This document shows positions 7,939-15,062 of a stretch of DNA of 41,534 nt, piece by piece. This DNA comes from Rhodobacter sp. (GTDB taxonomy: Bacteria; Pseudomonadota; Alphaproteobacteria; Rhodobacterales; Rhodobacteraceae), in NCBI GenBank assembly GCA_027484145.1, contig JAIXUH010000001.1, positions 1 through 41,534 on the forward strand, written 5' to 3'. Both the position numbers and the translations under genes were made by a program. Each line of letters starts with the position of its first letter. Position 1 is the stretch's first letter. A model generated the notes under the pieces. The model searched no databases. It was not told the origin of the DNA and saw only the letters and a list, made by a program, of their open reading frames with translations.

Positions 7939-9012
7939 TTACCCGCGTTCGGCCCAACCCCTGACGTCATGCCCGCCATAAATCATGCGGCGGATCATCG
8001 GTTGGGCCAATGCGGCGGTAAAGCCCATCGGCGGGGCCGAGGCGGTGGTCAGCCGTTCTGTCTGTGCCGGGGTCAGCGTGATTTCAGCCGCCGCCAGATT
8101 GCCGGTCAGTTGTGCCACACTGCGCGCGCCGATCAGGGTCGAGGTGACACCCGGCCGCGCCATCACCCACGCGAGGGCAACCTGCGCAGGCGGGCGGCCC
8201 ACCTCGGTTGACACGTCAAGCAGGGTGTCAAGGATCGCAAAGTTCCGGTCGCAGAACTTGCTGTTGCCAAAGGGGTTCGGGCCGCTCAGCCGCCCGCTGT
8301 GGCCAGGTTCCTCGCGGCGGTACTTTCCGGTCAGAAAACCACCGGCGAGCGGGCTCCAAGGCATCACGGCCATTCCGGCTTCGGCTGCCATGGGGAAATG
8401 TTCGGCCTCGGTGTCACGCGCCACCAGCGAATACTCGACCTGCAGCGCGATGGGGCCGGGCACCCGCCGCTCTACTGCGATGGTTGCGGCCTTCATGCCC
8501 ACCCATGCTGGAACGTCTGAAAAGGCATAGTGGCGGATCTTGCCTGCGCGCACCAGATCGCCCAGCGTCTGCACGATCTCTTCAATCGGGGTCACGCCAT
8601 CCCAGATGTGCATCCAGTAAAGGTCGATGTAATCGGTCTGCAACCGTCGCAAGGACGCGTCCAGCGCACGGTAAATGTTTTTGGCCCCCGCACCCCCTGT
8701 AAGGGGATTGCCGCGCCCTTGCTGCGCCGTCAGCGGACTGGCCGAGGCGTTGAAGCCGAACTTGGTCGACAGCACCACATCGTCGCGCGTTCCCGTTTCT
8801 TTCAGGAACCGGCCAACCAGCACCTCGCTTTCGCCACCCGCATAGATATCGGCCGTGTCGATAACGTTGCCGCCCGACGCAAGATAGGCGCCAAACAGCG
8901 CGCGGGCGGTGGCATCGTCGGCATTCCATGCGCCGGGGCCAAAGGTCATGGTACCAAGGGCAAGCGGGCTGACGATCAGGCCAGAGCGGCCAAGGGTGTG
9001 GTAGGTGGTCAT
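7939..9012 (-). CDS. Aldo/keto reductase
   Basis: A 357-residue cytoplasmic NAD(P)H-dependent oxidoreductase of the aldo/keto reductase superfamily, predicted to reduce aldehydes or ketones. Numbering from MTTYHTLGRSG, the catalytic tetrad is visible: Asp52 (IDTAD), Tyr57 (IYAGGESE), Lys84 (STKFGF) and His135 (LYWMHIWD). The C-terminal cofactor region has a GARSVAQLTGNLAA motif, typical of the voltage-channel-beta/YajO-like subgroup. The start is uncertain. ATG 9012 gives the usual family N-terminus, whereas ATG 9027 adds five residues and sits inside the upstream operator palindrome. Neither has a clear ribosome binding site. The gene is divergent from a TetR-family repressor gene and shares its two operators, so induction by a TetR ligand, perhaps a reactive carbonyl, is likely. 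The physiological substrate is not evident. Confidence 0.93.
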   Translation of the reverse strand: MTTYHTLGRSGLIVSPLALGTMTFGPGAWNADDATARALFGAYLASGGNVIDTADIYAGGESEVLVGRFLKETGTRDDVVLSTKFGFNASASPLTAQQGRGNPLTGGAGAKNIYRALDASLRRLQTDYIDLYWMHIWDGVTPIEEIVQTLGDLVRAGKIRHYAFSDVPAWVGMKAATIAVERRVPGPIALQVEYSLVARDTEAEHFPMAAEAGMAVMPWSPLAGGFLTGKYRREEPGHSGRLSGPNPFGNSKFCDRNFAILDTLLDVSTEVGRPPAQVALAWVMARPGVTSTLIGARSVAQLTGNLAAAEITLTPAQTERLTTASAPPMGFTAALAQPMIRRMIYGGHDVRGWAERG

Positions 9013-9021
9013 TGGAGCTAC

Positions 9022-9043
9022 TTTCATAGTGGTCACTATGAAA
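9022..9043. promoter_or_regulatory. TetR operator 1 (reductase side)
   Basis: TTTCATAGTG (9022-9031), GT, CACTATGAAA (9034-9043): a perfect 22-bp palindrome. The core ATAGTGnnCACTAT (9026-9039) is identical to that of operator 2. It covers the region where the reductase promoter -10 element and transcription start are expected, and it includes a possible start codon (9027-9025, minus strand). Confidence 0.85.
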
Positions 9044-9056
9044 ACGCCTAGCTGCC

Positions 9057-9085
9057 TTGATCCCAAAGGTCAATCGGTTTAATAG
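9057..9085 (+). promoter_or_regulatory. Predicted promoter of the TetR gene
   Basis: TTGATC (9057-9062) and TAATAG (9080-9085) are spaced by 17 bp and resemble -35 and -10 elements. Transcription would start about six to nine bases downstream, at or next to ATG 9094, implying a leaderless mRNA. The -10 overlaps operator 2, so the repressor would shut off its own gene. Confidence 0.4.
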
Positions 9086-9095
9086 TGATCACTAT
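9082..9095. promoter_or_regulatory. TetR operator 2 (repressor side)
   Basis: ATAGTG (9082-9087), AT, CACTAT (9090-9095): a perfect 14-bp palindrome with the same core as operator 1, 56 bp away centre to centre. It runs into the ATG of the repressor gene (9094-9096). Two identical operators between divergent genes are the classic arrangement for a self-regulating TetR repressor. Confidence 0.85.
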
Positions 9096-9735
9096 GGAAA
9101 CGCCTGCGCCTCGAAAATCCGGCCGTCCGCTGTCATTCGACCGCCAGACTGCGCTGCGCCGTGCCATGCTGACCTTCTGGCAACATGGGTATGAGACGAC
9201 GTCGATCGCTGATCTGACACAGGCCATGGGCATCACGGTACCCAGCCTTTATACAGCCTTTGGCGACAAGAAGCACCTGTTTCTCGAAGCGGTTCACCTT
9301 TACGCCCAACCGCCCGATGTGTTGCAGGCGCAACTGGATGCGGCCCCGTCGGGCCGGGCTGCGGCGCAACGGCTGCTGACGACCGCCGCCGTCGCCTTTA
9401 CCGGTGACGCAACGCCACCGGGTTGCCTGCTGGCCAGCTCTGCCGCCACCGGGTCTGCCGACGCCGCCGAAGTGCGGGCCGCCATCGCCGCCATTCGCCG
9501 CGACATCATCGACCGTCTGGCCGCCCGCATTGCGCGGGACATCTTACCCGACGACACCTCAGCCCCGGTGTTAGCCGTGATGGTCGTGGCGGTGATACAG
9601 GGCATGTCGGTGCTGGCGCGCGACGGTGCCCCGCGTGAGATGCTTTTGGCCGTTGCCGAGGCGGCGCTGCTTGGCTGGCCCCGACCTATGGGCCAAGAGG
9701 CGAACAGCGACAGGCAGCCCGCCGCGTCGCCCTGA
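9094..9735 (+). CDS. TetR/AcrR-family transcriptional repressor
   Basis: A 213-residue one-component regulator. The N-terminal helix-turn-helix is clear: RRAMLTFWQHGYETTS, IADLTQAMGITVPSLYTAF, then GDKKHLFLEAVHLY. The C-terminal 140 residues are the all-helical ligand-binding and dimerisation domain, with a conserved GCLLASSA stretch seen in many relatives. The start was set at ATG 9094; a GTG at 9085 in the same frame would add three residues. Neither has a ribosome binding site at normal distance, and operator 2 covers this spot, so leaderless translation is likely. It is divergent from the aldo/keto reductase gene and should repress both it and itself through the two palindromes. The ligand is unknown. 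Confidence 0.93.
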   Translation: METPAPRKSGRPLSFDRQTALRRAMLTFWQHGYETTSIADLTQAMGITVPSLYTAFGDKKHLFLEAVHLYAQPPDVLQAQLDAAPSGRAAAQRLLTTAAVAFTGDATPPGCLLASSAATGSADAAEVRAAIAAIRRDIIDRLAARIARDILPDDTSAPVLAVMVVAVIQGMSVLARDGAPREMLLAVAEAALLGWPRPMGQEANSDRQPAASP

Positions 9736-9932
9736 CGTGGGGCGTCGGGGGGCCGCTGCGCCTGTCCCGACAGGGTGGGCAGAACAGCGTCCGGCCCTCG
9801 CATCGCAATTGCGGCGGCGTCAGTCCGGGTTCAACCGCCATAGCAGGATGCGTGCAGCAACGCCGACGGCCATGAAAAAGTTGCAAAACATGAACAAAAC
9901 TGACAGCCTGCTGCCCATCGGGCCGGCTCTTT

Positions 9933-9989
9933 TGGCCCATCAGCTTATTTGGACGATCATGGATGCTGTTTTCTGGATTTGATGGGCCA
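9933..9989. promoter_or_regulatory. Long-loop inverted repeat
   Basis: TGGCCCATCA (9933-9942) and TGATGGGCCA (9980-9989) are perfect 10-bp complements with 37 bases between them. TCTTTT follows immediately. It could be a weak terminator for the TetR transcript or a pair of regulator half-sites. Confidence 0.4.
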
Positions 9990-10006
9990 GTCTTTTGTAC
10001 GACAGA

Positions 10007-10026
10007 CGATCAAGCCAACTTGATCG
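10007..10026. promoter_or_regulatory. Perfect hairpin or operator before the RTX gene
   Basis: CGATCAAG (10007-10014), CCAA, CTTGATCG (10019-10026): an 8-bp perfect inverted repeat with a four-base spacer, ending 48 bp before ATG 10075. It has no T-tract, so an operator or a 5-prime leader hairpin is more likely than a terminator. Confidence 0.5.
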
Positions 10027-10074
10027 CCTGTGCAAGCGCCCTCGTGTTTTGCGCCAGCCTACATGGGGGATGTC

Positions 10075-12987
10075 ATGACTGATCCGAAAGACACCGGTGC
10101 AGCACCGCTGCCAGCCGTCGGTGCGCCTGTGTTGGCGTTCAACACGGGCCGCAGGGCCGACGAAGCCGCAGGCCTATGGCTGGCGACGGAACCGCCGTTC
10201 GACCTTGAAATGGCGGCAATCGGACGGAACTCTGCCCCGGTGCCGGGCGCAGACCGCCCGATCAGCATCCGCCCCGGCGAGACGGTAACCTTTACAGGTG
10301 CCCGCCTTATTGCCAATGACGTGGATCCGGACGGCGATCCACTGTCCATATCGCAGATCTTCAGCACCACCGCGCAGGGTGGTACGGTGCAGGCTATCCG
10401 CGCTGATACGTTCAGATATACGCCCCCGGCCGGGTTTACGGGCAGTGATACGTTCACTTATGTGATCAGTGACGGTTTCGGCGGCCTTGCAACCACAACC
10501 TTGACCATCAATGTCGTCAATACCGCACCCGTGGCCGTTGCCGACACCTACACCCTTCGCCCCGGTCAGACACTGACCGTGCCCGCCGCGACAGGTCTTT
10601 TGGCCAATGACACCGATGCCAATGGTGATCCGCTGACGGTGCTTTCGACCAACGTCACCGGTACCGATGGCATCGTCTCTGCTCAGACGACCGGCGCCTT
10701 TACCTATACGCCCGATGCCGGGTTCGTCGGCACCGACAGCTTTACCTACACCATACGTGACGGCTTTGGTGGCTCCAGCACAGGGACCGTGACGCTGAAC
10801 GTTGTAAATACCGCGCCCGTCGCCGTTGCCGACACCTACACCCTTCTCCCCGGGCAGACGTTGACCGTGCCCGCCGCAACGGGCCTTTTGGCCAATGACA
10901 CCGATGCCAATGGTGATGCGTTGTCGGTGCTTTCGATCACCCCCACCGACCTCGACGGCACCGTGTCTGTTCTGACGGGCGGCGGCTTTACCTACACCCC
11001 CGATCCCGGGTTCAGCGGCATAGACACCTTTACCTACACCATACGTGACGGTTTCGGCGGCTTCAGCACAGGGACCGTCACGCTGAACGTTGTCAACTCC
11101 GCGCCAGTGGCGGTTGCCGACAACTACACCCTTCTCCCCGGTCAGACGCTGACCGTGCCCGCCGCAACGGGCCTTTTGGCCAATGACACCGATGCCAATG
11201 GTGATCCGCTGACGGTGACGTCGATCAACGTCACCGGTACGGACGGCGCTGCGAGTGCACTGGCGAACGGCGGCTTTACCTATACGCCCGATCTCGGGTT
11301 CGTGGGAACCGACAGCTTCACCTATACCATACGCGACGGCTTCGGCGGCACAGGTTCGGCGACGGTCACGCTGCACGTGGTCAGCGCAACCTTGGTTGAA
11401 ACGCTGTTCAGCGCGACCTCCCTGAACCTGAACTCATCCGTGCTGTTGCAGGATGCAGAAAACCTGACCCTGACCGGCGCGAGGAATATCAACGCCACCG
11501 GCAATGCGCGCGACAACTTTCTGACCGGGAATGCAGGCAACAACCGGCTGAATGGCGGGGTCCGCAATGACACCATGCTGGGCGGCGCGGGCAATGACAC
11601 CTATGTCGTGGACGCTGCGGGCGACCGGGTGTTTGAGACGACGACAACCGCCGGCCGCATCAATGCGGGCGGCATTGACACGGTGGAGAGTTCGATCACC
11701 TTCAGCCTTGATGCCACGGTCGGGCTGCGATTTGTGGAAAATCTGATCCTGACCGGCAATGGCGCCATCAATGGCACCGGCAATGAATTGGCAAACCGGA
11801 TCACCGGAAATGCGGCGGTCAATGTCTTGTCCGATGGCGGCGGTGCCGGGGCCGATGAGCTGATCGGCGCGCTTGGCAACGACACCTACATCGTGCGCAA
11901 TGCTGGCACCCAGATTGTCGAAGTGGCGGGTCAAGGCACCTCCGACCGTGTTGCGGCGGCTGTCAGCTTTGTCCTTGCGGAAGATGACGATATCGAACTG
12001 CTGACCACCACCTCCCTTGCGGGGACGGATGCGATCAACCTGACTGGCAATGGCCTCGCCCAGTCCATCACCGGCAATGCGGGCGCGAATACGCTGTCGG
12101 ATGGGGGCGGCGGTGCGGCGGATGTGCTGATCGGGTCGTTGGGGAACGACACCTATATCGTGCGCAACGCTGCCAGCCAGATTGTCGAAAGCGCGGGGCA
12201 AGGCACCGCCGACCGTGTGGCCGCCGGGGTCAGCTTTGTTCTGGCCGCCGATGACGATATCGAAGTGCTGACCACCACCTCGACCGGTGGCACCGGTGCG
12301 ATCGACCTGACCGGCAACGGGCTGGCGCAGACCATCACCGGCAATGCGGGCCTGAACGTGTTGTCCGATGGCGGCGGCGCGGGGGCGGACGTGCTGACCG
12401 GCCTTGGCGGCAACGACACCTATCTTGTGCGCAATGCGGGCACGCAGATTGTTGAAGGCGCGGGGCAGGGTACGACCGACCGGGTGGCGGCAGGGGTGTC
12501 GTTCACCCTTGCGGCAGATGACAACATCGAAGTGATGACGACCACATCCTCGGCGGCAGTGACGCTGATCAACCTGACCGGCAATGACGTGGCGCAAAGC
12601 CTGACCGGCAACGCCGGGACCAATACTCTGGACGGCGGCGGCGGCAACGACACAATGATCGGCGGGCTTGGAGCGGACAGTTTCCAGTTCAGCACGGCGC
12701 TTGGCGCGGGCAACATCGACACGATCACCGATTTCAATGTGGCGGCGGATACGATCCGGCTGGAGAACGCGTTTTTTGCCGGACTTGCCACCGGCACCCT
12801 GACCGCCGCCGCCCTTCGGGTGAGCATTACGGGGCTGGCGAGCGCGGCCGCAGACCGGATCATCTATGACTCTGCCACCGGGAACCTTTACTTCGATGCC
12901 GATGGCACGGGTGCGACCGCACGGGTGCACTTCGCGGCGCTGGATGCTGGGCTGGCGTTGACCAACCTTGATTTTCTGGTGTTCTGA
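10075..12987 (+). CDS. RTX protein with cadherin/Ig-like repeats
   Basis: A 970-residue protein. ATG 10075 has GGGGGAT at ideal spacing; an open frame reaches back to 10030 but lacks a ribosome site. After about 50 residues of low-similarity N-terminus come four Ig/cadherin-like repeats (residues about 55-436). Their pattern is PVAVADTYTL, GQTLTVPAATGLLANDTDAN, FTYTPDxGFxGxDxFTYTIRDGFGG. The last three are exactly 96 residues each. Residues about 480-515 have RTX nonapeptides (GNAGNNRLNGG, GGAGNDTYVVD). Three complete 89-residue modules follow (583-849). The final 100 residues are the C-terminal domain shared with the gene at 325, ending LDFLVF, consistent with type I secretion. The GLLANDTDANGDPL signature is common in large secreted adhesins, so a surface or matrix role is likely. 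No enzyme motif is visible. Confidence 0.9.
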   Translation: MTDPKDTGAAPLPAVGAPVLAFNTGRRADEAAGLWLATEPPFDLEMAAIGRNSAPVPGADRPISIRPGETVTFTGARLIANDVDPDGDPLSISQIFSTTAQGGTVQAIRADTFRYTPPAGFTGSDTFTYVISDGFGGLATTTLTINVVNTAPVAVADTYTLRPGQTLTVPAATGLLANDTDANGDPLTVLSTNVTGTDGIVSAQTTGAFTYTPDAGFVGTDSFTYTIRDGFGGSSTGTVTLNVVNTAPVAVADTYTLLPGQTLTVPAATGLLANDTDANGDALSVLSITPTDLDGTVSVLTGGGFTYTPDPGFSGIDTFTYTIRDGFGGFSTGTVTLNVVNSAPVAVADNYTLLPGQTLTVPAATGLLANDTDANGDPLTVTSINVTGTDGAASALANGGFTYTPDLGFVGTDSFTYTIRDGFGGTGSATVTLHVVSATLVETLFSATSLNLNSSVLLQDAENLTLTGARNINATGNARDNFLTGNAGNNRLNGGVRNDTMLGGAGNDTYVVDAAGDRVFETTTTAGRINAGGIDTVESSITFSLDATVGLRFVENLILTGNGAINGTGNELANRITGNAAVNVLSDGGGAGADELIGALGNDTYIVRNAGTQIVEVAGQGTSDRVAAAVSFVLAEDDDIELLTTTSLAGTDAINLTGNGLAQSITGNAGANTLSDGGGGAADVLIGSLGNDTYIVRNAASQIVESAGQGTADRVAAGVSFVLAADDDIEVLTTTSTGGTGAIDLTGNGLAQTITGNAGLNVLSDGGGAGADVLTGLGGNDTYLVRNAGTQIVEGAGQGTTDRVAAGVSFTLAADDNIEVMTTTSSAAVTLINLTGNDVAQSLTGNAGTNTLDGGGGNDTMIGGLGADSFQFSTALGAGNIDTITDFNVAADTIRLENAFFAGLATGTLTAAALRVSITGLASAAADRIIYDSATGNLYFDADGTGATARVHFAALDAGLALTNLDFLVF
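10519..11382 (+). repeat. Three tandem 288-bp coding repeats (Ig/cadherin-like)
   Basis: Units begin at 10519, 10807 and 11095, each exactly 288 bp, encoding 96 residues. They are highly similar at the DNA level, especially around CCGTTGCCGACACCTACACC and the LLANDTDANGD coding stretch. A more diverged unit precedes them. Confidence 0.88.
11821..12621 (+). repeat. Three tandem 267-bp RTX-associated modules
   Basis: Units begin at 11821, 12088 and 12355, and the next equivalent position is 12622, giving an exact 267-bp (89-codon) period. Each encodes LSDGGGAGADxLxG, GNDTYIVRNAGxQIVEGAGQ, DRVAAxVSFVLAADDxIE and INLTGN blocks. Confidence 0.88.
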
Positions 12988-13213
12988 CCTGCAGCTTGGT
13001 CCTTTGATCTGTTGCTATTCAGAACGACCATCCCCGCCGCGACGGCAGGCCAACCCCCTTATCGCGCGCGCCTTTTGTCCGGCGCGGGCCATTTGGCCCC
13101 CTGCGGTCAGGCTGGTTTCCGCCGGGATAAGTAGTTTCCGAACCTGACGCAGGCCGTTGCCTTCGGCCAAGCTCTGCTCAGACGCAATTCCTGCGCCGCA
13201 GAAGGAGACAGAA

Positions 13214-13861
13214 ATGTCCGATGACAAACACCTCAAGCAAGCCGTGCTGGACGAGTTGAAATGGGAGCCGAGCGTCAATGCCGCCCATATCGGCGTGACT
13301 ACGAAAGACGGCGTCGTCACCCTGATGGGTTCGGTTGAAACCTATGCTGAAAAGCACCACGCCGAAACCGCCACCCTCCGGGTCAAGGATGTGAAGGCCG
13401 TGGCCGAAGAGATCGAAGTCAAGCTGCCGTTCAGCGTCAAGCATGGCGATGCGGAAATCGCGGCTGCGGTCGTGGATCGGCTGGCATGGAATGTGTCGGT
13501 GCCAAAGGATGCGGTCAAGGTGGCTGTGTCCAAAGGCTGGGTCACGCTGACCGGCGATGTGCATTGGCATTACCAGCATGACGCTGCCGCTGATGCCGTC
13601 CGCACGTTGTGGGGCGTTACCGGCGTGTCAAACCAGATCGCCATCAAGCCAATGGCCAACGCGGGCAACATCAAGTCCGACATCATGATTGCCCTGAACC
13701 GGTCGTGGTTCAGCCCGGAAAACATTGATGTGGTGACGAATGACGGCAAGGTCACCTTGACCAGCAGCGTGGAATACTGGGACGAACGCGCTTTGGCAGG
13801 CACCACCGCTTGGGCCGCGCCGGGCGTGACATCTGTCACCAACGACATCCGCGTGAACTGA
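13214..13861 (+). CDS. BON-domain protein (three BON domains)
   Basis: A 215-residue protein with three consecutive BON domains, at about residues 5-70, 78-145 and 150-215. Each has the pattern VxVxVxxGxVTLxGxVxxxxxxxxAxxxxxxxxGVxxVxNxIxV, for example KDGVVTLMGSVETYAEK, KGWVTLTGDVHWHYQ and NDGKVTLTSSVEYW. BON domains (OsmY family) are thought to bind phospholipid or other envelope components and are often induced by osmotic or general stress. There is no signal peptide, unlike OsmY itself, so this one is probably cytoplasmic or membrane-peripheral. ATG 13214 has a strong AAGGAG ribosome binding site; the open frame extends back to 13157 without support. It is monocistronic, closed by a strong terminator eleven bases after the stop. 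Confidence 0.93.
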   Translation: MSDDKHLKQAVLDELKWEPSVNAAHIGVTTKDGVVTLMGSVETYAEKHHAETATLRVKDVKAVAEEIEVKLPFSVKHGDAEIAAAVVDRLAWNVSVPKDAVKVAVSKGWVTLTGDVHWHYQHDAAADAVRTLWGVTGVSNQIAIKPMANAGNIKSDIMIALNRSWFSPENIDVVTNDGKVTLTSSVEYWDERALAGTTAWAAPGVTSVTNDIRVN

Positions 13862-13871
13862 TCCTGCGATG

Positions 13872-13904
13872 GCGCCGCAGTCCAGACCGGGCTGCGGCGC
13901 TTTT
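13872..13904 (+). terminator. Rho-independent terminator of the BON gene
   Basis: GCGCCGCAG (13872-13880), an eleven-base loop, CTGCGGCGC (13892-13900), then TTTT. It is a perfect 9-bp GC-rich stem directly after the stop codon. Confidence 0.9.
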
Positions 13905-14058
13905 CACCCTCTGACTGTAATTGACCCATGCCGCTGGCCCCTACGGGATGGGTATCTATCGGCCCCGCTGATCTGCGACAGCGCGGCGCGCGCCTGTTTC
14001 TGCCAAGCTCTGGCAAGGCATCTGCCGGTGCCACAGCAATGCAGAGGAAATCCGAACC

Positions 14059-14610
14059 ATGTCGGACGGTCATCTTATCCGGGCATCCCGGCCCGAAGGC
14101 GCGGCCCCATTGTCAGGGCCATACTCTGTTGCGGCGCAGCTTGACCGGCTGATGCCCGGATGGTTGTTTGACCCGGCCCTCTTGCGGCGCAACGCCGAGT
14201 TGCAGGCCCAGAATCTGATCCTGAAACAGGCACTTGCGGCGCGACCGCTTCAAACCCATGTGGGCCCGGATCAACCGGATGCGGCCCGCTTGCCCGCGCC
14301 CGACCTGTCCGGCAAGGTGCTGCCACAGGCTTCGCTGCCCGCGATCGTGGTCAAGGACACGCCTTTTCCAGGCCTGACCCCCCGGCAACTACAGGTGCTT
14401 GCCCTTGTCCTGACCGGATGCCCCAGCAAGAACATTGCCGCCGATCTGGGCATCAGCCGCCGCACCGTCGAAAACCACCGCGCAGCCATCATGCAGCGCA
14501 CGGGCGCCACATCATTGCCCGCCCTTGCCCGTCTGGCCATAGGGGCGGCGCGTTCGTGTGGTTGCAAGACCGCACCGGCGCCGAACGCCCTGCTGTCCCC
14601 CCTGCGCTGA
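14059..14610 (+). CDS. LuxR-family (HTH) transcriptional regulator
   Basis: A 183-residue protein. Residues about 103-163 form a LuxR/FixJ-type helix-turn-helix: FPGLTPRQLQVLALVLTG, SKNIAADLGISRRTVENHRA, AIMQRTGATSLPALARLAI. The N-terminal 100 residues have no receiver, autoinducer-binding or PAS domain that I recognise. They contain a short helical stretch (LLRRNAELQAQNLILKQAL, 41-59) that may mediate dimerisation, followed by a proline/alanine-rich linker. ATG 14059 has GAGGAAAT upstream. It stands alone between the BON gene terminator and the RTX gene at 15063, on the same strand, and could regulate either that gene or itself; this is inference from position only. Confidence 0.85.
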   Translation: MSDGHLIRASRPEGAAPLSGPYSVAAQLDRLMPGWLFDPALLRRNAELQAQNLILKQALAARPLQTHVGPDQPDAARLPAPDLSGKVLPQASLPAIVVKDTPFPGLTPRQLQVLALVLTGCPSKNIAADLGISRRTVENHRAAIMQRTGATSLPALARLAIGAARSCGCKTAPAPNALLSPLR

Positions 14611-15062
14611 CCCGGTTCGCGCGGGCATCTTGCCACTAAAGGGCGTAATCCCGTCTTGCACAGCCGTGAAAACCACATTCGGAATGTGCAGGCGCAGTAG
14701 ACGTGGCCGTGATTTTCTTGATTTGGCAACGGCTGGTGTTAATCGTTACCGCATTAGGAACATTTACTGCAGGAATCACAAAGACGGACCTGACAGGCCA
14801 AAGGCGTTTGCAAATGATCGGCGGCATATCCGCGCTACCCATGGGGCCTCGTTGGGGCACCACCGCAGGCTGATCGTTTCGCAAGCTGTGTCGCGGCCTT
14901 TTCGCTTGCGACTTGGCAAAGGCGCAAGGGCGTTGCCAAAGGTGACGGGTCAATCGTCTTGGGACATCTCAGCAAAGGGTCCGCGCCTGCGATCATCATC
15001 TTGCGCCACCATGCGCAACCAACCGGATTTGCATTTCCCTCAATCATGAAGGGCGGGTTTCC
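14611..15062. other. Intergenic region upstream of the RTX gene at 15063
   Basis: About 450 bp without a supported gene; short frames here lack ribosome sites and family resemblance. It contains a 15-bp palindrome at 14674-14688 and a small hairpin (TTGCGC 15001-15006, GCGCAA 15013-15018). AAGGGCGGG just before 15063 serves as ribosome binding site. Confidence 0.5.
14674..14688. promoter_or_regulatory. 15-bp palindrome, operator-like
   Basis: CACATTC (14674-14680), G, GAATGTG (14682-14688): a perfect 7+1+7 inverted repeat located 64 bp after the LuxR-type gene and about 375 bp before the RTX gene. It has the size and symmetry expected of a site for a dimeric helix-turn-helix regulator. Confidence 0.45.

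Larger units (their letters stand above)
9736..10074. other. Intergenic region upstream of the large RTX gene
   Basis: About 340 bp without a credible gene. It contains a long-loop inverted repeat (9933-9942 with 9980-9989) and a perfect 8-bp hairpin (10007-10026), both just upstream of the RTX gene at 10075, so it is probably its promoter and leader region. Confidence 0.5.

Noticed and set aside
10519-12621. Regular repeats as a possible CRISPR array
   Set aside because: The 288-bp and 267-bp repeats are in-frame coding units without short repeats and unique spacers, and no cas genes are present.
10174-12930. Two long minus-strand frames (10174-11376 and 11434-12930) opposite the RTX gene at 10075
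   Set aside because: Their apparent repeats are only the complement of the 288-bp and 267-bp coding repeats.
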